Assembly: GCF_000418365.1 (NCBI RefSeq)
Contig: NC_021663.1
Location: forward strand, 930,001 to 994,000
Length of the DNA stretch: 64,000 nucleotides
Source of the DNA: Corynebacterium terpenotabidum Y-11
GTDB taxonomy: Bacteria > Actinomycetota > Actinomycetes > Mycobacteriales > Mycobacteriaceae
Direction of reading: 5' to 3'
Position 1 is the stretch's first letter. Every line of letters begins with the position of its first letter. The notes below the pieces were generated by a model. The model was not told where the DNA came from. It saw only the letters and a list, made by a program, of their open reading frames with translations, and made no database searches. This document shows, one piece after another, positions 33,081 to 42,781 of this stretch. The translations under genes were made by a program, and so were the position numbers.

Positions 33081-34990
33081 TCCTCCGCGTCCTCCCGATG
33101 ACCCCCGTCGACCTCGTCGTCGGGGGTTCCGTCATGGAAGCCGAACCTGCGCAGTCGCCGCCGGTCCGCGGCCGACGACCGCGCGGTCAGCTGCAGCAGC
33201 TCGGCGTAGATCCCGCCGGAGACGGCGAGTTCCGCCGGGGAACCGATCTCCCCGACCCTGCCACCGTCCAGGGTGACGATGGTATCCACCGAGGCGATAG
33301 TGGACAGCCGGTGGGCGATGACCAGAGTGGTGCGTCCCACCATGAGCTCTTCGAGACCGGCCTGGACCGCCTGCTCGGCACGGGTGTCCAACGCCGAGGT
33401 CGCCTCGTCCAGGACGAGGATGGGGGCGTCCTTGAGCATTGCCCGGGCCACCGCGATCCGTTGTTTCTGGCCACCGGACAACCGGAGCCCGCGTTCCCCG
33501 ATGACTGTGTCGTAGCCGTCGGCGAATGCCTCGATGAATCCGTCGGCGTTGGCCCGGCGGGCGACTGCACGGATCTCCTCGTCGGTGGCGTCCGGGCGTC
33601 CGTAGGCGATGTTCTCCCGGATCGTGCCGGAGAACAGCGACGCCTCCTGGAAGACCACACCGACCATGCTGCGCACCTGGGCCGCGGTGAGGTCGGCGGT
33701 GTCATGGCCGTTGATGGACAGGGTGCCCGCCGTCGGCCGGTACAGGCCGAGCAGCAGGTTCACCAGGGTGGATTTTCCGCCGCCGGATTCGCCGACCAGG
33801 GCGACCTTCTCATTGTGGTGGGCGGTGAAGGTAACCCCGTGGATCACCTGGTCGTCCCGGGACGAGGAATCGTAGCCGAAGGAGACCCCGTCGAAGTCGA
33901 TGACCGGTGCGTCCGGGGACGCGGGCAGCAGCGGGGTGACCGCCGGTTGCGGGGCGATGATCGCACTGCCGGTCGGGGACGCGGCGTCCAGCAGGGCGGC
34001 GTCCGTGGTGGGTTCCGGGGTCTCGTCCATCGCGGCGAAGTAGTCGCGGGACCCGGCGGCCGCCTTCTGGGCGGAATCCACCATCCAGCTCATCATCGAT
34101 GCTGGACCGCGGATCGTGGCCACCAGCTGGACCAGCAGGACCATGTCGCCCAGACTGAAGTGCCCCTCGATGGTGCGGATGAACAGCATGAGGTAGATGA
34201 CCAGGAAGATGAGGTTCATCCCGCCGGTGCGGATCGTGTCCATGAGATGCCACCAGCGTGACTGGCTCTTCGTCAGGGAGACAGTCTCGGCGAAATGGCG
34301 CTGGAATAGGCGTAGTTCGCGGCGTTCGGTGACGAAGGACTTCACCACCTTCACCTGGCCGATCACTTCGGCGAACCGGCCCTGGGCGGTGTCGATGTGG
34401 CGGTTCTTGTCTGCCTCCCACACCATCCACCGCTTACTGGTCAGCGCAGTGAGCCACAGGTACAGCGGGAAGATGATGATGAGCAGCAGAGCGAGCGGCC
34501 AGTAGTACCACGCGGTCACGGCGAGCACCATGATCACCGTGAGGAGCATCGAGAAGAAGTTGTTGGCGAAACTCTGGATGAACTGCGTCAACCCGAGGAT
34601 CGACCGGTCGAGCCGGGAGATGACGGTACCGGTGACCTGACGGTCGAAGTAACTCTGCGGCAGGGACAGCAGTTTGGCGAAGTACCGGTCGGAGAGCAGT
34701 TGCCGCATCCGCAGGCCCAGCACGTCACCGAACCAGCCGCCGATGTTGTGGACGACGGTGTGGGCGAGCTCGGTGGCGAACAGTGCCAGGGCGATGAACA
34801 CCACGACGGTGGTGGCATCACCGGTGTCGCGGCGACCGCCGACGGCGTCGACGATGACGTCGGTGGCTGCCTTGATGAGGAACGGGGACGCCAGGGTCAG
34901 CAGCGCGGTGCCGGTGGACGCCAGGATAACCATGACGTAGTACGGCCAGAGCTGCCGGGTCGACCGGAGTATCCGGGAGAAGCTGTTCAC
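33077..34990 (-). CDS. ABC exporter, fused membrane and ATPase domains
   Basis: A 637-residue half-transporter. The N-terminal six-helix membrane domain occupies about residues 1-310. The ATPase has Walker A GESGGGKST, Q-loop VVFQEASLF, signature LSGGQKQR and Walker B ILVLDEATSALD. It probably acts as a homodimer exporting lipids, peptides or drugs. The GTG start at 34990 overlaps the upstream C-S lyase stop by 4 bp, so the two are cotranscribed. Confidence 0.9.
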   Translation of the reverse strand: MNSFSRILRSTRQLWPYYVMVILASTGTALLTLASPFLIKAATDVIVDAVGGRRDTGDATTVVVFIALALFATELAHTVVHNIGGWFGDVLGLRMRQLLSDRYFAKLLSLPQSYFDRQVTGTVISRLDRSILGLTQFIQSFANNFFSMLLTVIMVLAVTAWYYWPLALLLIIIFPLYLWLTALTSKRWMVWEADKNRHIDTAQGRFAEVIGQVKVVKSFVTERRELRLFQRHFAETVSLTKSQSRWWHLMDTIRTGGMNLIFLVIYLMLFIRTIEGHFSLGDMVLLVQLVATIRGPASMMSWMVDSAQKAAAGSRDYFAAMDETPEPTTDAALLDAASPTGSAIIAPQPAVTPLLPASPDAPVIDFDGVSFGYDSSSRDDQVIHGVTFTAHHNEKVALVGESGGGKSTLVNLLLGLYRPTAGTLSINGHDTADLTAAQVRSMVGVVFQEASLFSGTIRENIAYGRPDATDEEIRAVARRANADGFIEAFADGYDTVIGERGLRLSGGQKQRIAVARAMLKDAPILVLDEATSALDTRAEQAVQAGLEELMVGRTTLVIAHRLSTIASVDTIVTLDGGRVGEIGSPAELAVSGGIYAELLQLTARSSAADRRRLRRFGFHDGTPDDEVDGGHREDAED

Positions 34991-36162
34991 AGATCTGCGG
35001 TGGCGATCCGGTCGAGGGCGGCGTCGAGGATCTCCCGGGAGGTGCCGAAGTTCAGGCGGACCCGACCGGCGCCGACGGGGCCGAAGTCGGTGCCCTCGTT
35101 GAACGCGACCTTCGCCCGCTCACGCAGGCGTTCGGCGGGACGGGTGACGGTGCCGTCGGCGTCCTTCAACCGATCGACGTCCGAGACGTCGAGCCAGGCG
35201 AGGAAGGTGGCCTCCTGCTGTGGCAGCCGGATCCCGGGGAGGACCTCCGGCAGACGCTCGGTGAGGTGTGCCCAGTTCGCGGCGAGGTAGTCGACCTCCT
35301 CGACGAGCCAGTCGTACCCCCCGGTGTAGGCGGCGGTAGCGGCCTGCAGCCCGATGGTGGAAGCTTCGCCGGTGAGCAGATTGGACAGGCGGCCGATGAT
35401 CTTCGCGTCCTCCGGGTTGGTGGCGATGATCTGCGCGCACTTCAGACCTGCGGTGTTCCAGCCCTTGGAGGTGGCCGTGACAGTGACAGTGTTCGCGGCG
35501 GCGGTCTCCGAGACCGAGGCGGTGGGGATGTGGCGGCCGGAGTAGACCAGCGGTGCGTGGATCTCGTCGGAGATCACCCGGACATGGTGCCGGTCGGCAA
35601 GGTCGACGACGGCGCGCAGCTCGTCGGCGGTGAAGGCCCGGCCGAGCGGGTTGAAGGGGTTGCACAGGATCATCGAACCGACACCGTGCGGGGTGGCGTC
35701 CGAGGTGAAGGCGCGTTCCAGGGCGTCGAGGTCGAAGCCGTTGTCCGCCATCGGCACATAGATCACCGGTCGGCGGGTCGCCTGCGGCACCTTCTGGAAC
35801 GGCGGGTAGGCGGGCATCGGGATGACGATGGTCGAGCCTTCCTCGGTCAGCGCCTCGACAGCCACCATGATGCCCTTGACCACGTCGGGGCAGTAGGTCA
35901 CGGTCGCCGGATCGATGGTCCAGCCGTGCCGGGTCGCGGTGAAGGAGGCCAGCGCCTCGGCCAGGTCCCGCGACGCCGGGCCCGACTCGGGGTAACCGAA
36001 GTACTCGCGGTCGACGGCATCGGCCACGGCGGCGGCGACAGCGGGGCAGGTGTCGAAGTCGGTCTCGGCGACCCAGAGTGGAAGGACGTCGGGTGCGTAC
36101 CTCGTCCACTTCATGGTGCGACGGGCACGCAGGACGTCCAGGGAGGGGAAGGTGAGAGACAT
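34987..36162 (-). CDS. PLP-dependent C-S beta-lyase/aminotransferase (MalY/PatB family)
   Basis: A 391-residue fold-type I PLP enzyme with the MalY/PatB N-terminus (TRYAPDVLPLWVAETDFDTCP) and the Schiff-base lysine in TATSKGWNTAGLK. Family members such as AecD cleave cystathionine and other cysteine conjugates to pyruvate, ammonia and a thiol. Translational coupling with the downstream exporter is notable. It has a TACACT box 7 nt before its ATG and no Shine-Dalgarno. Confidence 0.85.
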   Translation of the reverse strand: MSLTFPSLDVLRARRTMKWTRYAPDVLPLWVAETDFDTCPAVAAAVADAVDREYFGYPESGPASRDLAEALASFTATRHGWTIDPATVTYCPDVVKGIMVAVEALTEEGSTIVIPMPAYPPFQKVPQATRRPVIYVPMADNGFDLDALERAFTSDATPHGVGSMILCNPFNPLGRAFTADELRAVVDLADRHHVRVISDEIHAPLVYSGRHIPTASVSETAAANTVTVTATSKGWNTAGLKCAQIIATNPEDAKIIGRLSNLLTGEASTIGLQAATAAYTGGYDWLVEEVDYLAANWAHLTERLPEVLPGIRLPQQEATFLAWLDVSDVDRLKDADGTVTRPAERLRERAKVAFNEGTDFGPVGAGRVRLNFGTSREILDAALDRIATADL

Positions 36163-36169
36163 GCGGTCC

Positions 36170-36175
36170 AGTGTA
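36170..36175 (-). promoter_or_regulatory. -10 box for leaderless C-S lyase mRNA
   Basis: On the minus strand TACACT is followed by 7 nt and ATG 36162. Confidence 0.5.
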
Positions 36176-36224
36176 AAGGGACGGCGGACGCAGCCTTCAC
36201 CGCCGTCGGGGACGAGGCGCCGTC

Positions 36225-37601
36225 CTAGACCGGCAGCAGGGTCCGGACATTCCGGAGCGGATCATCCACCTCGGTGTCCGGGCCACCGGTCAGGTCGAAG
36301 ATCCGGGTGGTCCGCGCCTCCCCGTAGCGGTCCCAGCCGGGGCCGTCACCGCCGAGGAACCCGAGCACCGCGGCACGGAACCGCTGACCCGTCGCAGTGA
36401 GCCGTTCCACCGCGTCCGGACCGCATACCGCCGCGACCATATCCGGGCCGACCGTCAGCTTGTCGAAGAGCACCGGGAGTTCGCCGCAGTGCTGGGCATC
36501 GATCCGCGTGCCGCGCCAGTCTCCGCCGCGGAACTCACACGCCCACACGTCCTCGCCCGGAGCAGCCTCCAGCAGTCCCGCGGCCCACCGGCGGATCATC
36601 GCCTCACCCACGGTCTGCCCCATCGGCCGGTGCTGATCCACCGTCCGGCACCACCGGGCCAGCTTCCGCGGCCGCACACCCATCCACCGCATCCCCAGGG
36701 CCAGCACCCAGACCGGCAGATTCCGGCGGTCGATCATCCGGTCCAGGTCTATCACCCCGGGGAACCGCACGAACTCGTCGTGCATCGTCGAGACCAGCAG
36801 CGGGACCTGCCGCAGCTGTGCAGGGTCCGGGAACGACGGACCGAGTGCGCAGTCGGTGAAGTACAGGTGTGCCGAACGACGGTAAGCGAGATCCCGGTTC
36901 CGGGCGCTCAACGCCGACACCCGGTCCCGGGTCAACGGCACCCCGAGGAAGACCCGCGCGGCGGCCCGTCGCGCCCGCCAACCGAGGATCCGGTGGATCC
37001 GGGGCAGGCCCGGGGAGAGCACCATCGCCTGCTGGAACAGGTCATCGGCCCGCCGGTCGGCGAGCAGTGTCATCACCAGGCCACCGCCGGCGGACTGCCC
37101 GGCCAGGGTCACCCAGTCCGGATCCCCGCCGACCACGGCGACCGTCTCCCGGATCCACCGCAGTGCGTGGACCAGATCATCGACACCGCGAAAGCTCCCC
37201 GGGGCGTCCCCGTCCAGTGGGAGGAATCCCTCGTAGCGCAACCGGTGGTTGATGGTCACCACCACACAGCCGAGGGCGGCCAGGGCGCCGCCGTCGTACC
37301 AGCCGTCGTCGCCGTGGCCCTCCTCGTAGCGTCCCCCGTGGATCCACACGAACACCGGGAGCGACGCCGGTTCCGCGTCCGCCGGGGCGAAGACCGAGGC
37401 CGTGGTCGGCAGCTGGATCATGCTGCGCTCCCGGGTGTCCGCACAGTCGAGGACACCCTCCCAGGGCGTGGGAGGTTCGGGATCGCCGATATCGGAGGTC
37501 TCGGCGACCGGGACGGCACGGAATACGGACACCCGGGGCGTCCGTCCGCGGAAGGATCCCGAGACAGTACCGGCAGGGGTGGGGAGAAGGGGCCTGTCCA
37601 T
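36225..37601 (-). CDS. type B carboxylesterase
   Basis: ATG 37601 gives 458 residues; the frame upstream lies over the divergent gene. The alpha/beta-hydrolase shows the oxyanion segment VWIHGGRYEEGHGDD and the nucleophile in LAGQSAGGGLVM (GxSxG). It is shorter than typical type B esterases (about 500 residues). Likely an intracellular esterase of broad specificity. It is divergent from the M3 peptidase with only 37 bp between the start codons. Confidence 0.85.
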   Translation of the reverse strand: MDRPLLPTPAGTVSGSFRGRTPRVSVFRAVPVAETSDIGDPEPPTPWEGVLDCADTRERSMIQLPTTASVFAPADAEPASLPVFVWIHGGRYEEGHGDDGWYDGGALAALGCVVVTINHRLRYEGFLPLDGDAPGSFRGVDDLVHALRWIRETVAVVGGDPDWVTLAGQSAGGGLVMTLLADRRADDLFQQAMVLSPGLPRIHRILGWRARRAAARVFLGVPLTRDRVSALSARNRDLAYRRSAHLYFTDCALGPSFPDPAQLRQVPLLVSTMHDEFVRFPGVIDLDRMIDRRNLPVWVLALGMRWMGVRPRKLARWCRTVDQHRPMGQTVGEAMIRRWAAGLLEAAPGEDVWACEFRGGDWRGTRIDAQHCGELPVLFDKLTVGPDMVAAVCGPDAVERLTATGQRFRAAVLGFLGGDGPGWDRYGEARTTRIFDLTGGPDTEVDDPLRNVRTLLPV

Positions 37602-37638
37602 GGCGACCACTGTAGGTGGTCCGGATACCCTGGGGGAC
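37602..37638. promoter_or_regulatory. compact bidirectional promoter with two leaderless -10 boxes
   Basis: On the minus strand TACAGT (37614-37609) precedes the esterase ATG by 7 nt. On the plus strand TACCCT (37626-37631) precedes the peptidase ATG by 7 nt. A perfect inverted repeat GACCAC-n5-GTGGTC (37605-37621) lies between. The -35 region of each promoter must overlap the other gene or promoter. Confidence 0.5.
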
Positions 37639-39705
37639 ATGAATCCGCTGCTCGAACCGTCCCCGCTCGACCACGAACTTCCCGACTTCAGGAACATCGA
37701 CATCGCCGAGCTGGTGCCCACCTTCCGCACGGCACTGGCTGCCTACGACGGCGAGATCTCCGCCATCACTGGCAGTCAGGAGGCTCCGACCTGGGAAAAT
37801 ACGATGGAGGCGCTGGAACGCAGCGGTCAGCTTCTGCAGCGTGTCCTCGCCATCGTCTTCAACTACGCCGCGACCGACGCCACCGACGAGATCATCGCCG
37901 TGGAGGAGACCGTTGCTCCGGAGCTCTCCGCCCACCACACCCGCATGATGCTCAACCGGGACCTCTACGCCCGGGTGCGGGCGATACCGGCCCAGGCCGA
38001 GGGCAGTGAGGAAGCCGCGCTGGTGGAGCACTGGCTGCGGGCGTTCCGCCGCGGTGGCGCTGACCTTGACGATGCCGGGCGGGAGGAACTGTCCGGCATC
38101 GACACCCGGTTGGCGGAACTGTCCACCCGCTTCGGGCGGAACCTCATGACCTCCACCGCCGACCGTGCCGTCCTCGTCGCCGAGGAGGGACGCCTCGACG
38201 GTCTCGACGACGCGACGCGGCAGCAGTTGCGGGCGGACGCCGAGGGGGAGGGGAAGGACGGTTGGCTCATCCGGCTGGGTCTGCCGAGTGTGCAGCCGAT
38301 CCTGGAGGACCTCCGGGATGCGGGACTGCGCCGTGAGATCGCGGAGGCTTCCCGGGCCCGTGGCTCGGAGAACAACAGTGACGTCGTGTTGGAGATGGCC
38401 CGGCTGCGGGCCCGGCGGGCCGAACTGCTCGGTTTTGACAGCCATGCGGACTACATCGCCGCCGAGGAGACCGCCGGATCGGTGGCCGCCGTGGACGACC
38501 TGCTGGACACGGTGACGGCGGCGGCGGTCGCGAATGCGCACGGGGAGTACAAGCGGGCCCTGGACTTGGCGACGGTCAGCGGTGCGGAGCTCAGTGAGCC
38601 CGACGGGCTCGGCGAGTCGGACTGGCCCTACTGGGCGGCGCGGCTGCGGGACGAGGATCTCGCGGTGGGCACCGCCGAGCTCAAGAAGTACTTCCCGCTG
38701 TCCCGGGTACTGCGCGACGGGGTGTTCTTCGCCGCCGAACGGCTCTACGGTATCCGCGTCACCCCCCGTGAGGATCTGGCAGGCTACCACCCGGACGTGA
38801 CTGTCTGGGAAGTCTCCGAGGGGGAGGCGGCCGGCGGCCGGTCCATCGGGCTGCTGCTCACCGATCTCTACGCCCGGTCGACGAAACGCGGCGGGGCGTG
38901 GATGAGCAGCTTCGTCTCCCAGAACAACCTCATCGGTCAGACCCCGGTGATCGTCAACGTGCTCAATATCGCCCGTCCGGCGGCGGGGGAGGAGGCGCTG
39001 CTCAGCCTGGACGAGGTGACGACGCTCTTCCACGAGTTCGGCCATGGGCTGCACGGTCTGCTCTCCGATGTGCGGTACCCGAGCCTGTCCGGGACGAACG
39101 TGCCGCGGGACTTTGTGGAGTTCCCGAGCCAGATCAACGAGAACTGGGCGCTGGAGCCGGAGGTGCTGGCGAACTACGCCCACCATGTGGAGACCGGTGA
39201 GCAGCTGCCGCCCGAACTGGTCACTGCAGTTATGGCGGAGGCCCGGTGGGGTCAGGGTTTCGCGACGACCGAGTACCTGGCGGCGTGCCGGGTCGACCTC
39301 GCCTGGCACCGGCTCAGCACCGCACAGGCGGCCGAGGTCACCGATGTTGCAGCGTTCGAGAACGCGGCCCTGGAGGACGCCGGGCTGGCCGTGCCGGGAC
39401 TGGCACCGCGGTATTCCTCGACATACTTCAACCATGTCTTCTCCGGTGGTTATTCGGCGGACTACTGGAGTTACCTGTGGGCGGAGGTGCTCGATGCCGA
39501 CGGCTTCCAGGCGTTCGTGGACACCGGTGCCGCCGGGGCGGAGCATCCGGATCCGGAGGACGTCCGATTTGCCGGGGAGCGGTTCCGTCGGATGATTCTC
39601 TCGCGGGGGGCGACGATCGACTACGACGATGCCTTCTGGATGTTCCGCGGTCAGCAGCGCAGTGTGGAGCCGTTGCTGGAGCGGCGTGGACTGGCCGGGG
39701 CCTGA
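37639..39705 (+). CDS. M3-family metallopeptidase (peptidyl-dipeptidase Dcp/oligopeptidase A)
   Basis: A 688-residue cytosolic zinc peptidase with the active-site motif LFHEFGHGLHGLL, a downstream Glu in FPSQINENWAL and the C-terminal NHVFSGGYSADYWSYLWAEVLDADGF typical of Dcp. It trims short peptides. Chosen start ATG 37639 is 7 nt after TACCCT with no Shine-Dalgarno, so the mRNA is probably leaderless. Confidence 0.92.
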   Translation: MNPLLEPSPLDHELPDFRNIDIAELVPTFRTALAAYDGEISAITGSQEAPTWENTMEALERSGQLLQRVLAIVFNYAATDATDEIIAVEETVAPELSAHHTRMMLNRDLYARVRAIPAQAEGSEEAALVEHWLRAFRRGGADLDDAGREELSGIDTRLAELSTRFGRNLMTSTADRAVLVAEEGRLDGLDDATRQQLRADAEGEGKDGWLIRLGLPSVQPILEDLRDAGLRREIAEASRARGSENNSDVVLEMARLRARRAELLGFDSHADYIAAEETAGSVAAVDDLLDTVTAAAVANAHGEYKRALDLATVSGAELSEPDGLGESDWPYWAARLRDEDLAVGTAELKKYFPLSRVLRDGVFFAAERLYGIRVTPREDLAGYHPDVTVWEVSEGEAAGGRSIGLLLTDLYARSTKRGGAWMSSFVSQNNLIGQTPVIVNVLNIARPAAGEEALLSLDEVTTLFHEFGHGLHGLLSDVRYPSLSGTNVPRDFVEFPSQINENWALEPEVLANYAHHVETGEQLPPELVTAVMAEARWGQGFATTEYLAACRVDLAWHRLSTAQAAEVTDVAAFENAALEDAGLAVPGLAPRYSSTYFNHVFSGGYSADYWSYLWAEVLDADGFQAFVDTGAAGAEHPDPEDVRFAGERFRRMILSRGATIDYDDAFWMFRGQQRSVEPLLERRGLAGA

Positions 39706-39736
39706 CACCGGTCGGACAACGGGTAGCATCAGCCGG

Positions 39737-39940
39737 GTGACGGATGGATTCCAGCAGTGGGTGGTCGGCTTGCCGGTGTGGTTCCAGACACCGCTGGTGC
39801 TGGGCGCTCTGGCCTGCGTGGCCGTGGTTGTCGCGGCCGCGCTGCTGTGGCTGTTGACGAAGGTTGTTCCGTTCGACGCGGAGGAGCGGCACGCGTTCGG
39901 ACGGTCGGAGGATGACCAGGGAGGAGGTGACCGACAGTGA
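39737..39940 (+). CDS. small single-pass membrane protein
   Basis: GTG 39737 is 7 nt after a TAGCAT box and gives 67 residues. One transmembrane helix (TPLVLGALACVAVVVAAALLW) is followed by a short charged cytoplasmic-type tail (FDAEERHAFGRSEDDQGG). Its stop overlaps the next tiny gene by 4 bp. No function is known. Confidence 0.65.
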   Translation: MTDGFQQWVVGLPVWFQTPLVLGALACVAVVVAAALLWLLTKVVPFDAEERHAFGRSEDDQGGGDRQ

Positions 39941-40023
39941 AGCAACACTCTCGGGTGCGCCAGGCGCTCGCCCTACTCATTATTTTCCTTGTCATAGTTT
40001 GGGCTACGACAGTAATTTTCTGA
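39937..40023 (+). CDS. 28-residue membrane microprotein
   Basis: A short frame from GTG 39937 to TGA 40021-40023 overlaps the preceding stop by 4 bp (GTGA) and has GAGGAGG 9 nt upstream. The product has a basic N-terminus (VKQHSRVRQ) and one hydrophobic helix (ALALLIIFLVIVWATTVIF), the layout of small membrane regulators. The hydrophobic codons are AT-richer than neighbours. Translational coupling argues that it is real. Confidence 0.6.
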   Translation: MKQHSRVRQALALLIIFLVIVWATTVIF

Positions 40024-40136
40024 ATTGAATTTCGTGATACCGCCACTTCTTAGTGGTATGCGCGGTAAGTTTGCGTGTTGATGGTTTTTCGGATTGTGTC
40101 ATGAGCCACACTCGGGCACTGAATGTTAGGAGAGAC

Positions 40137-41960
40137 ATGCAGGAGTACACCTCGGAGGCGCTGTACACCATCGGTGAGAACGAGACTTGTCTGACCGTAC
40201 TGCGGGACAATGCCCGTCGTCGTCCGCAGACGGTCCTCTTCAGTCGGCCCCGGAAATTCGAATGGGTCGATGTCCGTGCCGACGAATTCCTCCGTGACGT
40301 GTACGCCCTGGCCAAGGGCCTCATCGCCAACGGAATCGGACAGGGGGACCGTGTGGCGCTGATGTCCGACACCCGCTACGAGTGGAGCCTCTTCGACTTC
40401 GCGATCATGGCGGCCGGTGCGGTGTCCGTGCCGATCTACCCCTCGTCCTCGACCTCCCAGTGCGAATGGATCGTGGAGGATTCCGGGGCGAAGATCGGTA
40501 TCGCCGAAAAGTCGGGGCATGCCACCCGGTTGAGCACCTTCGTCCACGAGAGCGCCCCCGCCTCCGGCGCCCACCTGGACCGCGTCCTGTCCATCACCGA
40601 GGGAGCGGTCGACACCCTCGTGGCGGACGGCAAGGACATCTCCGATGAGGAGGTGGATGCCCGCATCAGCGCCACGAAATCCTCGGATCTGGCGTCCCTG
40701 GTCTACACCTCCGGCACCACCGGAAAGCCCAAGGGCTGCCGTCTGCTGCACGCCAACTGGCTCGGAGAGGCCCGCGCCATCCTGACCCACCCGATCGGCG
40801 GCATCGCTGTGGAGGGTAACCGTGCGCTGACGTTCCTCCCGCTGGCCCACGTCCTGTCGCGTGCCGTGTCCCTGGCGGCCACCCTCGGCGGGGCCACCCA
40901 GTCGCACTGGTCGGACATGTCCACCCTCGTGCCGGAGTTCGCCCGCGCCCAGCCGCACCTCATCCTCGGCGTCCCCCGCGTCTTCGAGAAGGTCCATGCC
41001 GGAGTGAAGAACAAGGCCATCGACGGTGGTGGAATCGGCGCGAAGATCTTCCCGTTCGCCGAGAAGACCGCCGTGGCGTACTCCAAGGCACTCGACACCG
41101 ACGAAGGTCCCGGCGCCCTGCTCAAGGCCCGCCGTGCCCTGTTCGACAAGCTGGTCTACGTCAAGGTCCGGGAGGCGATGGGCGGCGCGCTGCAGTACTG
41201 CATCTCCGGCGGATCGGCGCTGAACCCCGAGCTCATGCACTTCTTCCGGGGGATCGGCGTGCGGATCTACGAGGGCTACGGCATGACCGAGACCACCGCG
41301 GCCATCACGGTGAACTTCGAACCGGACAACATCATCGGCACCGTCGGTAAGCCGGTCGGCGGGAATACGGTCCGCATCGCCGACGACGGTGAGATCCTCA
41401 TGAAGGGGGCCGTCGTCTTCGACGGCTACTGGAACAACGAGAAGGCCACGGCGGAGACCTTCACCGATGACGGCTTCCTGCGGTCCGGCGACCTCGGTGC
41501 ACTGCTGCCCTCCGGACACCTGAAGATCACCGGCCGGAAGAAGGAGATCATCGTCACCGCCGGCGGCAAGAACGTCGCCCCCGGCCCGATGGAGGACATC
41601 CTGCGGTCCGCCCCGCTGATTTCCCAGGCGATGGTCGTCGGTGACGACCAGAAGTTCATCGGCGCCCTTATCACCCTCGACGAGGACGCCCTGCCGGCCT
41701 GGAAGAAGCGGAACAACATCCCCGCGGACACCCCGGTGAAGGAACTGGCGAAGAACCCGGTCCTGCGCGCCCAGATCCAGGACGCGGTCAACGAGGCGAA
41801 CGACACGGTCTCCCATGCCGAAGGCATCAAGAAGTTCCGTATCTGTGCCCGCGACTTCACCGAGGAGGCCGGTGAGATGACCCCGTCGATGAAGGTCAAG
41901 CGCTTTGCCGTGTCCCAGCACTTCGCTCACGACATCGCCTGGATCTACACCTCCAACTGA
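40137..41960 (+). CDS. long-chain fatty-acid-CoA ligase (FadD15-like)
   Basis: AGGAGA just upstream supports ATG 40137 (607 residues). AMP-binding motifs are YTSGTTGKPKG, YEGYGMTETT and KITGRKKEIIVTAGGKNV (catalytic lysine region). It activates fatty acids to acyl-AMP and acyl-CoA at the membrane for degradation or lipid synthesis. The 113-bp region before it is AT-rich and contains an imperfect hairpin at 40037-40059 that may be an operator. Confidence 0.9.
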   Translation: MQEYTSEALYTIGENETCLTVLRDNARRRPQTVLFSRPRKFEWVDVRADEFLRDVYALAKGLIANGIGQGDRVALMSDTRYEWSLFDFAIMAAGAVSVPIYPSSSTSQCEWIVEDSGAKIGIAEKSGHATRLSTFVHESAPASGAHLDRVLSITEGAVDTLVADGKDISDEEVDARISATKSSDLASLVYTSGTTGKPKGCRLLHANWLGEARAILTHPIGGIAVEGNRALTFLPLAHVLSRAVSLAATLGGATQSHWSDMSTLVPEFARAQPHLILGVPRVFEKVHAGVKNKAIDGGGIGAKIFPFAEKTAVAYSKALDTDEGPGALLKARRALFDKLVYVKVREAMGGALQYCISGGSALNPELMHFFRGIGVRIYEGYGMTETTAAITVNFEPDNIIGTVGKPVGGNTVRIADDGEILMKGAVVFDGYWNNEKATAETFTDDGFLRSGDLGALLPSGHLKITGRKKEIIVTAGGKNVAPGPMEDILRSAPLISQAMVVGDDQKFIGALITLDEDALPAWKKRNNIPADTPVKELAKNPVLRAQIQDAVNEANDTVSHAEGIKKFRICARDFTEEAGEMTPSMKVKRFAVSQHFAHDIAWIYTSN

Positions 41961-41980
41961 CACATCCTCCCCACCCGTCA

Positions 41981-42013
41981 CGCCCCGGCCCTGCCTCCCA
42001 GGACCGGGGTGTG
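41981..42013 (+). terminator. probable terminator hairpin after the acyl-CoA ligase
   Basis: A CCCCGG/CCGGGG stem with an inner CCT/AGG pair lies about 20 bp after the ligase stop. No T run follows, so support is moderate. Confidence 0.4.
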
Positions 42014-42070
42014 CTGTGTCATAAGGTGGTCCACGTTCCGCTGATGATGCCCCTGGGAGAGGAGACCGAC

Positions 42071-42781
42071 GTGCACGATGCCGCCCGCCTTCGTCTCCGT
42101 GACCTCACCCAGGAGGTGTACGACATCGGCGACGAGATCGCGGAAGCCGTCGACAACGTCGCGGCGGCCATGACCGACTGGGACGCCGAACTCGTCGACG
42201 ACTGCATGCACGAACTTGCTGAGTCCGTGGAGCAGGGGCGCCCCGAGGTCCGTCAGTACCTCGCGGAGATCAACGGGCTGCGGCAGGCCTTCGTCTCTGG
42301 TGTTCAGTCCGGGACCCTGTCCGGGACCATCCCGGTATCCGGGGACACCTTCTACCACCCCGGCCGGACCCTGGCGTTCCTCCATCCTCGGCAGTCCCTG
42401 CCGGAGCTGGAGGACCGTCCCCGTGAGCTGTTCGGACCCGTGGTCAGCACCGCTACGCTGCGCACCACGCTGCGTCGGCGCAACACCGAGCTCACCGGAC
42501 AGCTGGCGGAACTCGCTGAATGGGTCGTCGCACAGACCGCCGAGGCGGTGGAGCACCAGACCGTCCTGCTGCCGCAGGCCTTCGCGAAGACCTGGACGAC
42601 CACCCGGCACACCGTGGCCACCTGGAAGCGGGAGGTCATCAGTGACCATCCGGCCCTGGTCGCGGAGATGCGGGGCGAGGCGCCACCGGAGTTCCTCGCC
42701 GACCGGGCGCGGGTCGAGCAGGTCCTGGCCCGGGTCAGGGCCCGCAACCGGGACCGGCGTCGACGATCCGTCGCCGGGTGA
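42071..42781 (+). CDS. conserved hypothetical protein upstream of hemW
   Basis: GTG 42071 follows GAGAGGAGA (236 residues). The sequence is mainly helical and charged (LRLRDLTQEVYDIGDEIAEAVDNV, LRRRNTELTGQLAELAEWV) and ends in a basic tail (ARVRARNRDRRRR). No domain or signal peptide is recognised. It overlaps hemW by 4 bp and so belongs to its operon. Confidence 0.65.
   Translation: MHDAARLRLRDLTQEVYDIGDEIAEAVDNVAAAMTDWDAELVDDCMHELAESVEQGRPEVRQYLAEINGLRQAFVSGVQSGTLSGTIPVSGDTFYHPGRTLAFLHPRQSLPELEDRPRELFGPVVSTATLRTTLRRRNTELTGQLAELAEWVVAQTAEAVEHQTVLLPQAFAKTWTTTRHTVATWKREVISDHPALVAEMRGEAPPEFLADRARVEQVLARVRARNRDRRRRSVAG

Noticed and set aside
37177..39948. 923-codon minus-strand frame
   Set aside because: It lies antisense to the M3 peptidase with its HEFGH motif and has no family motif of its own.
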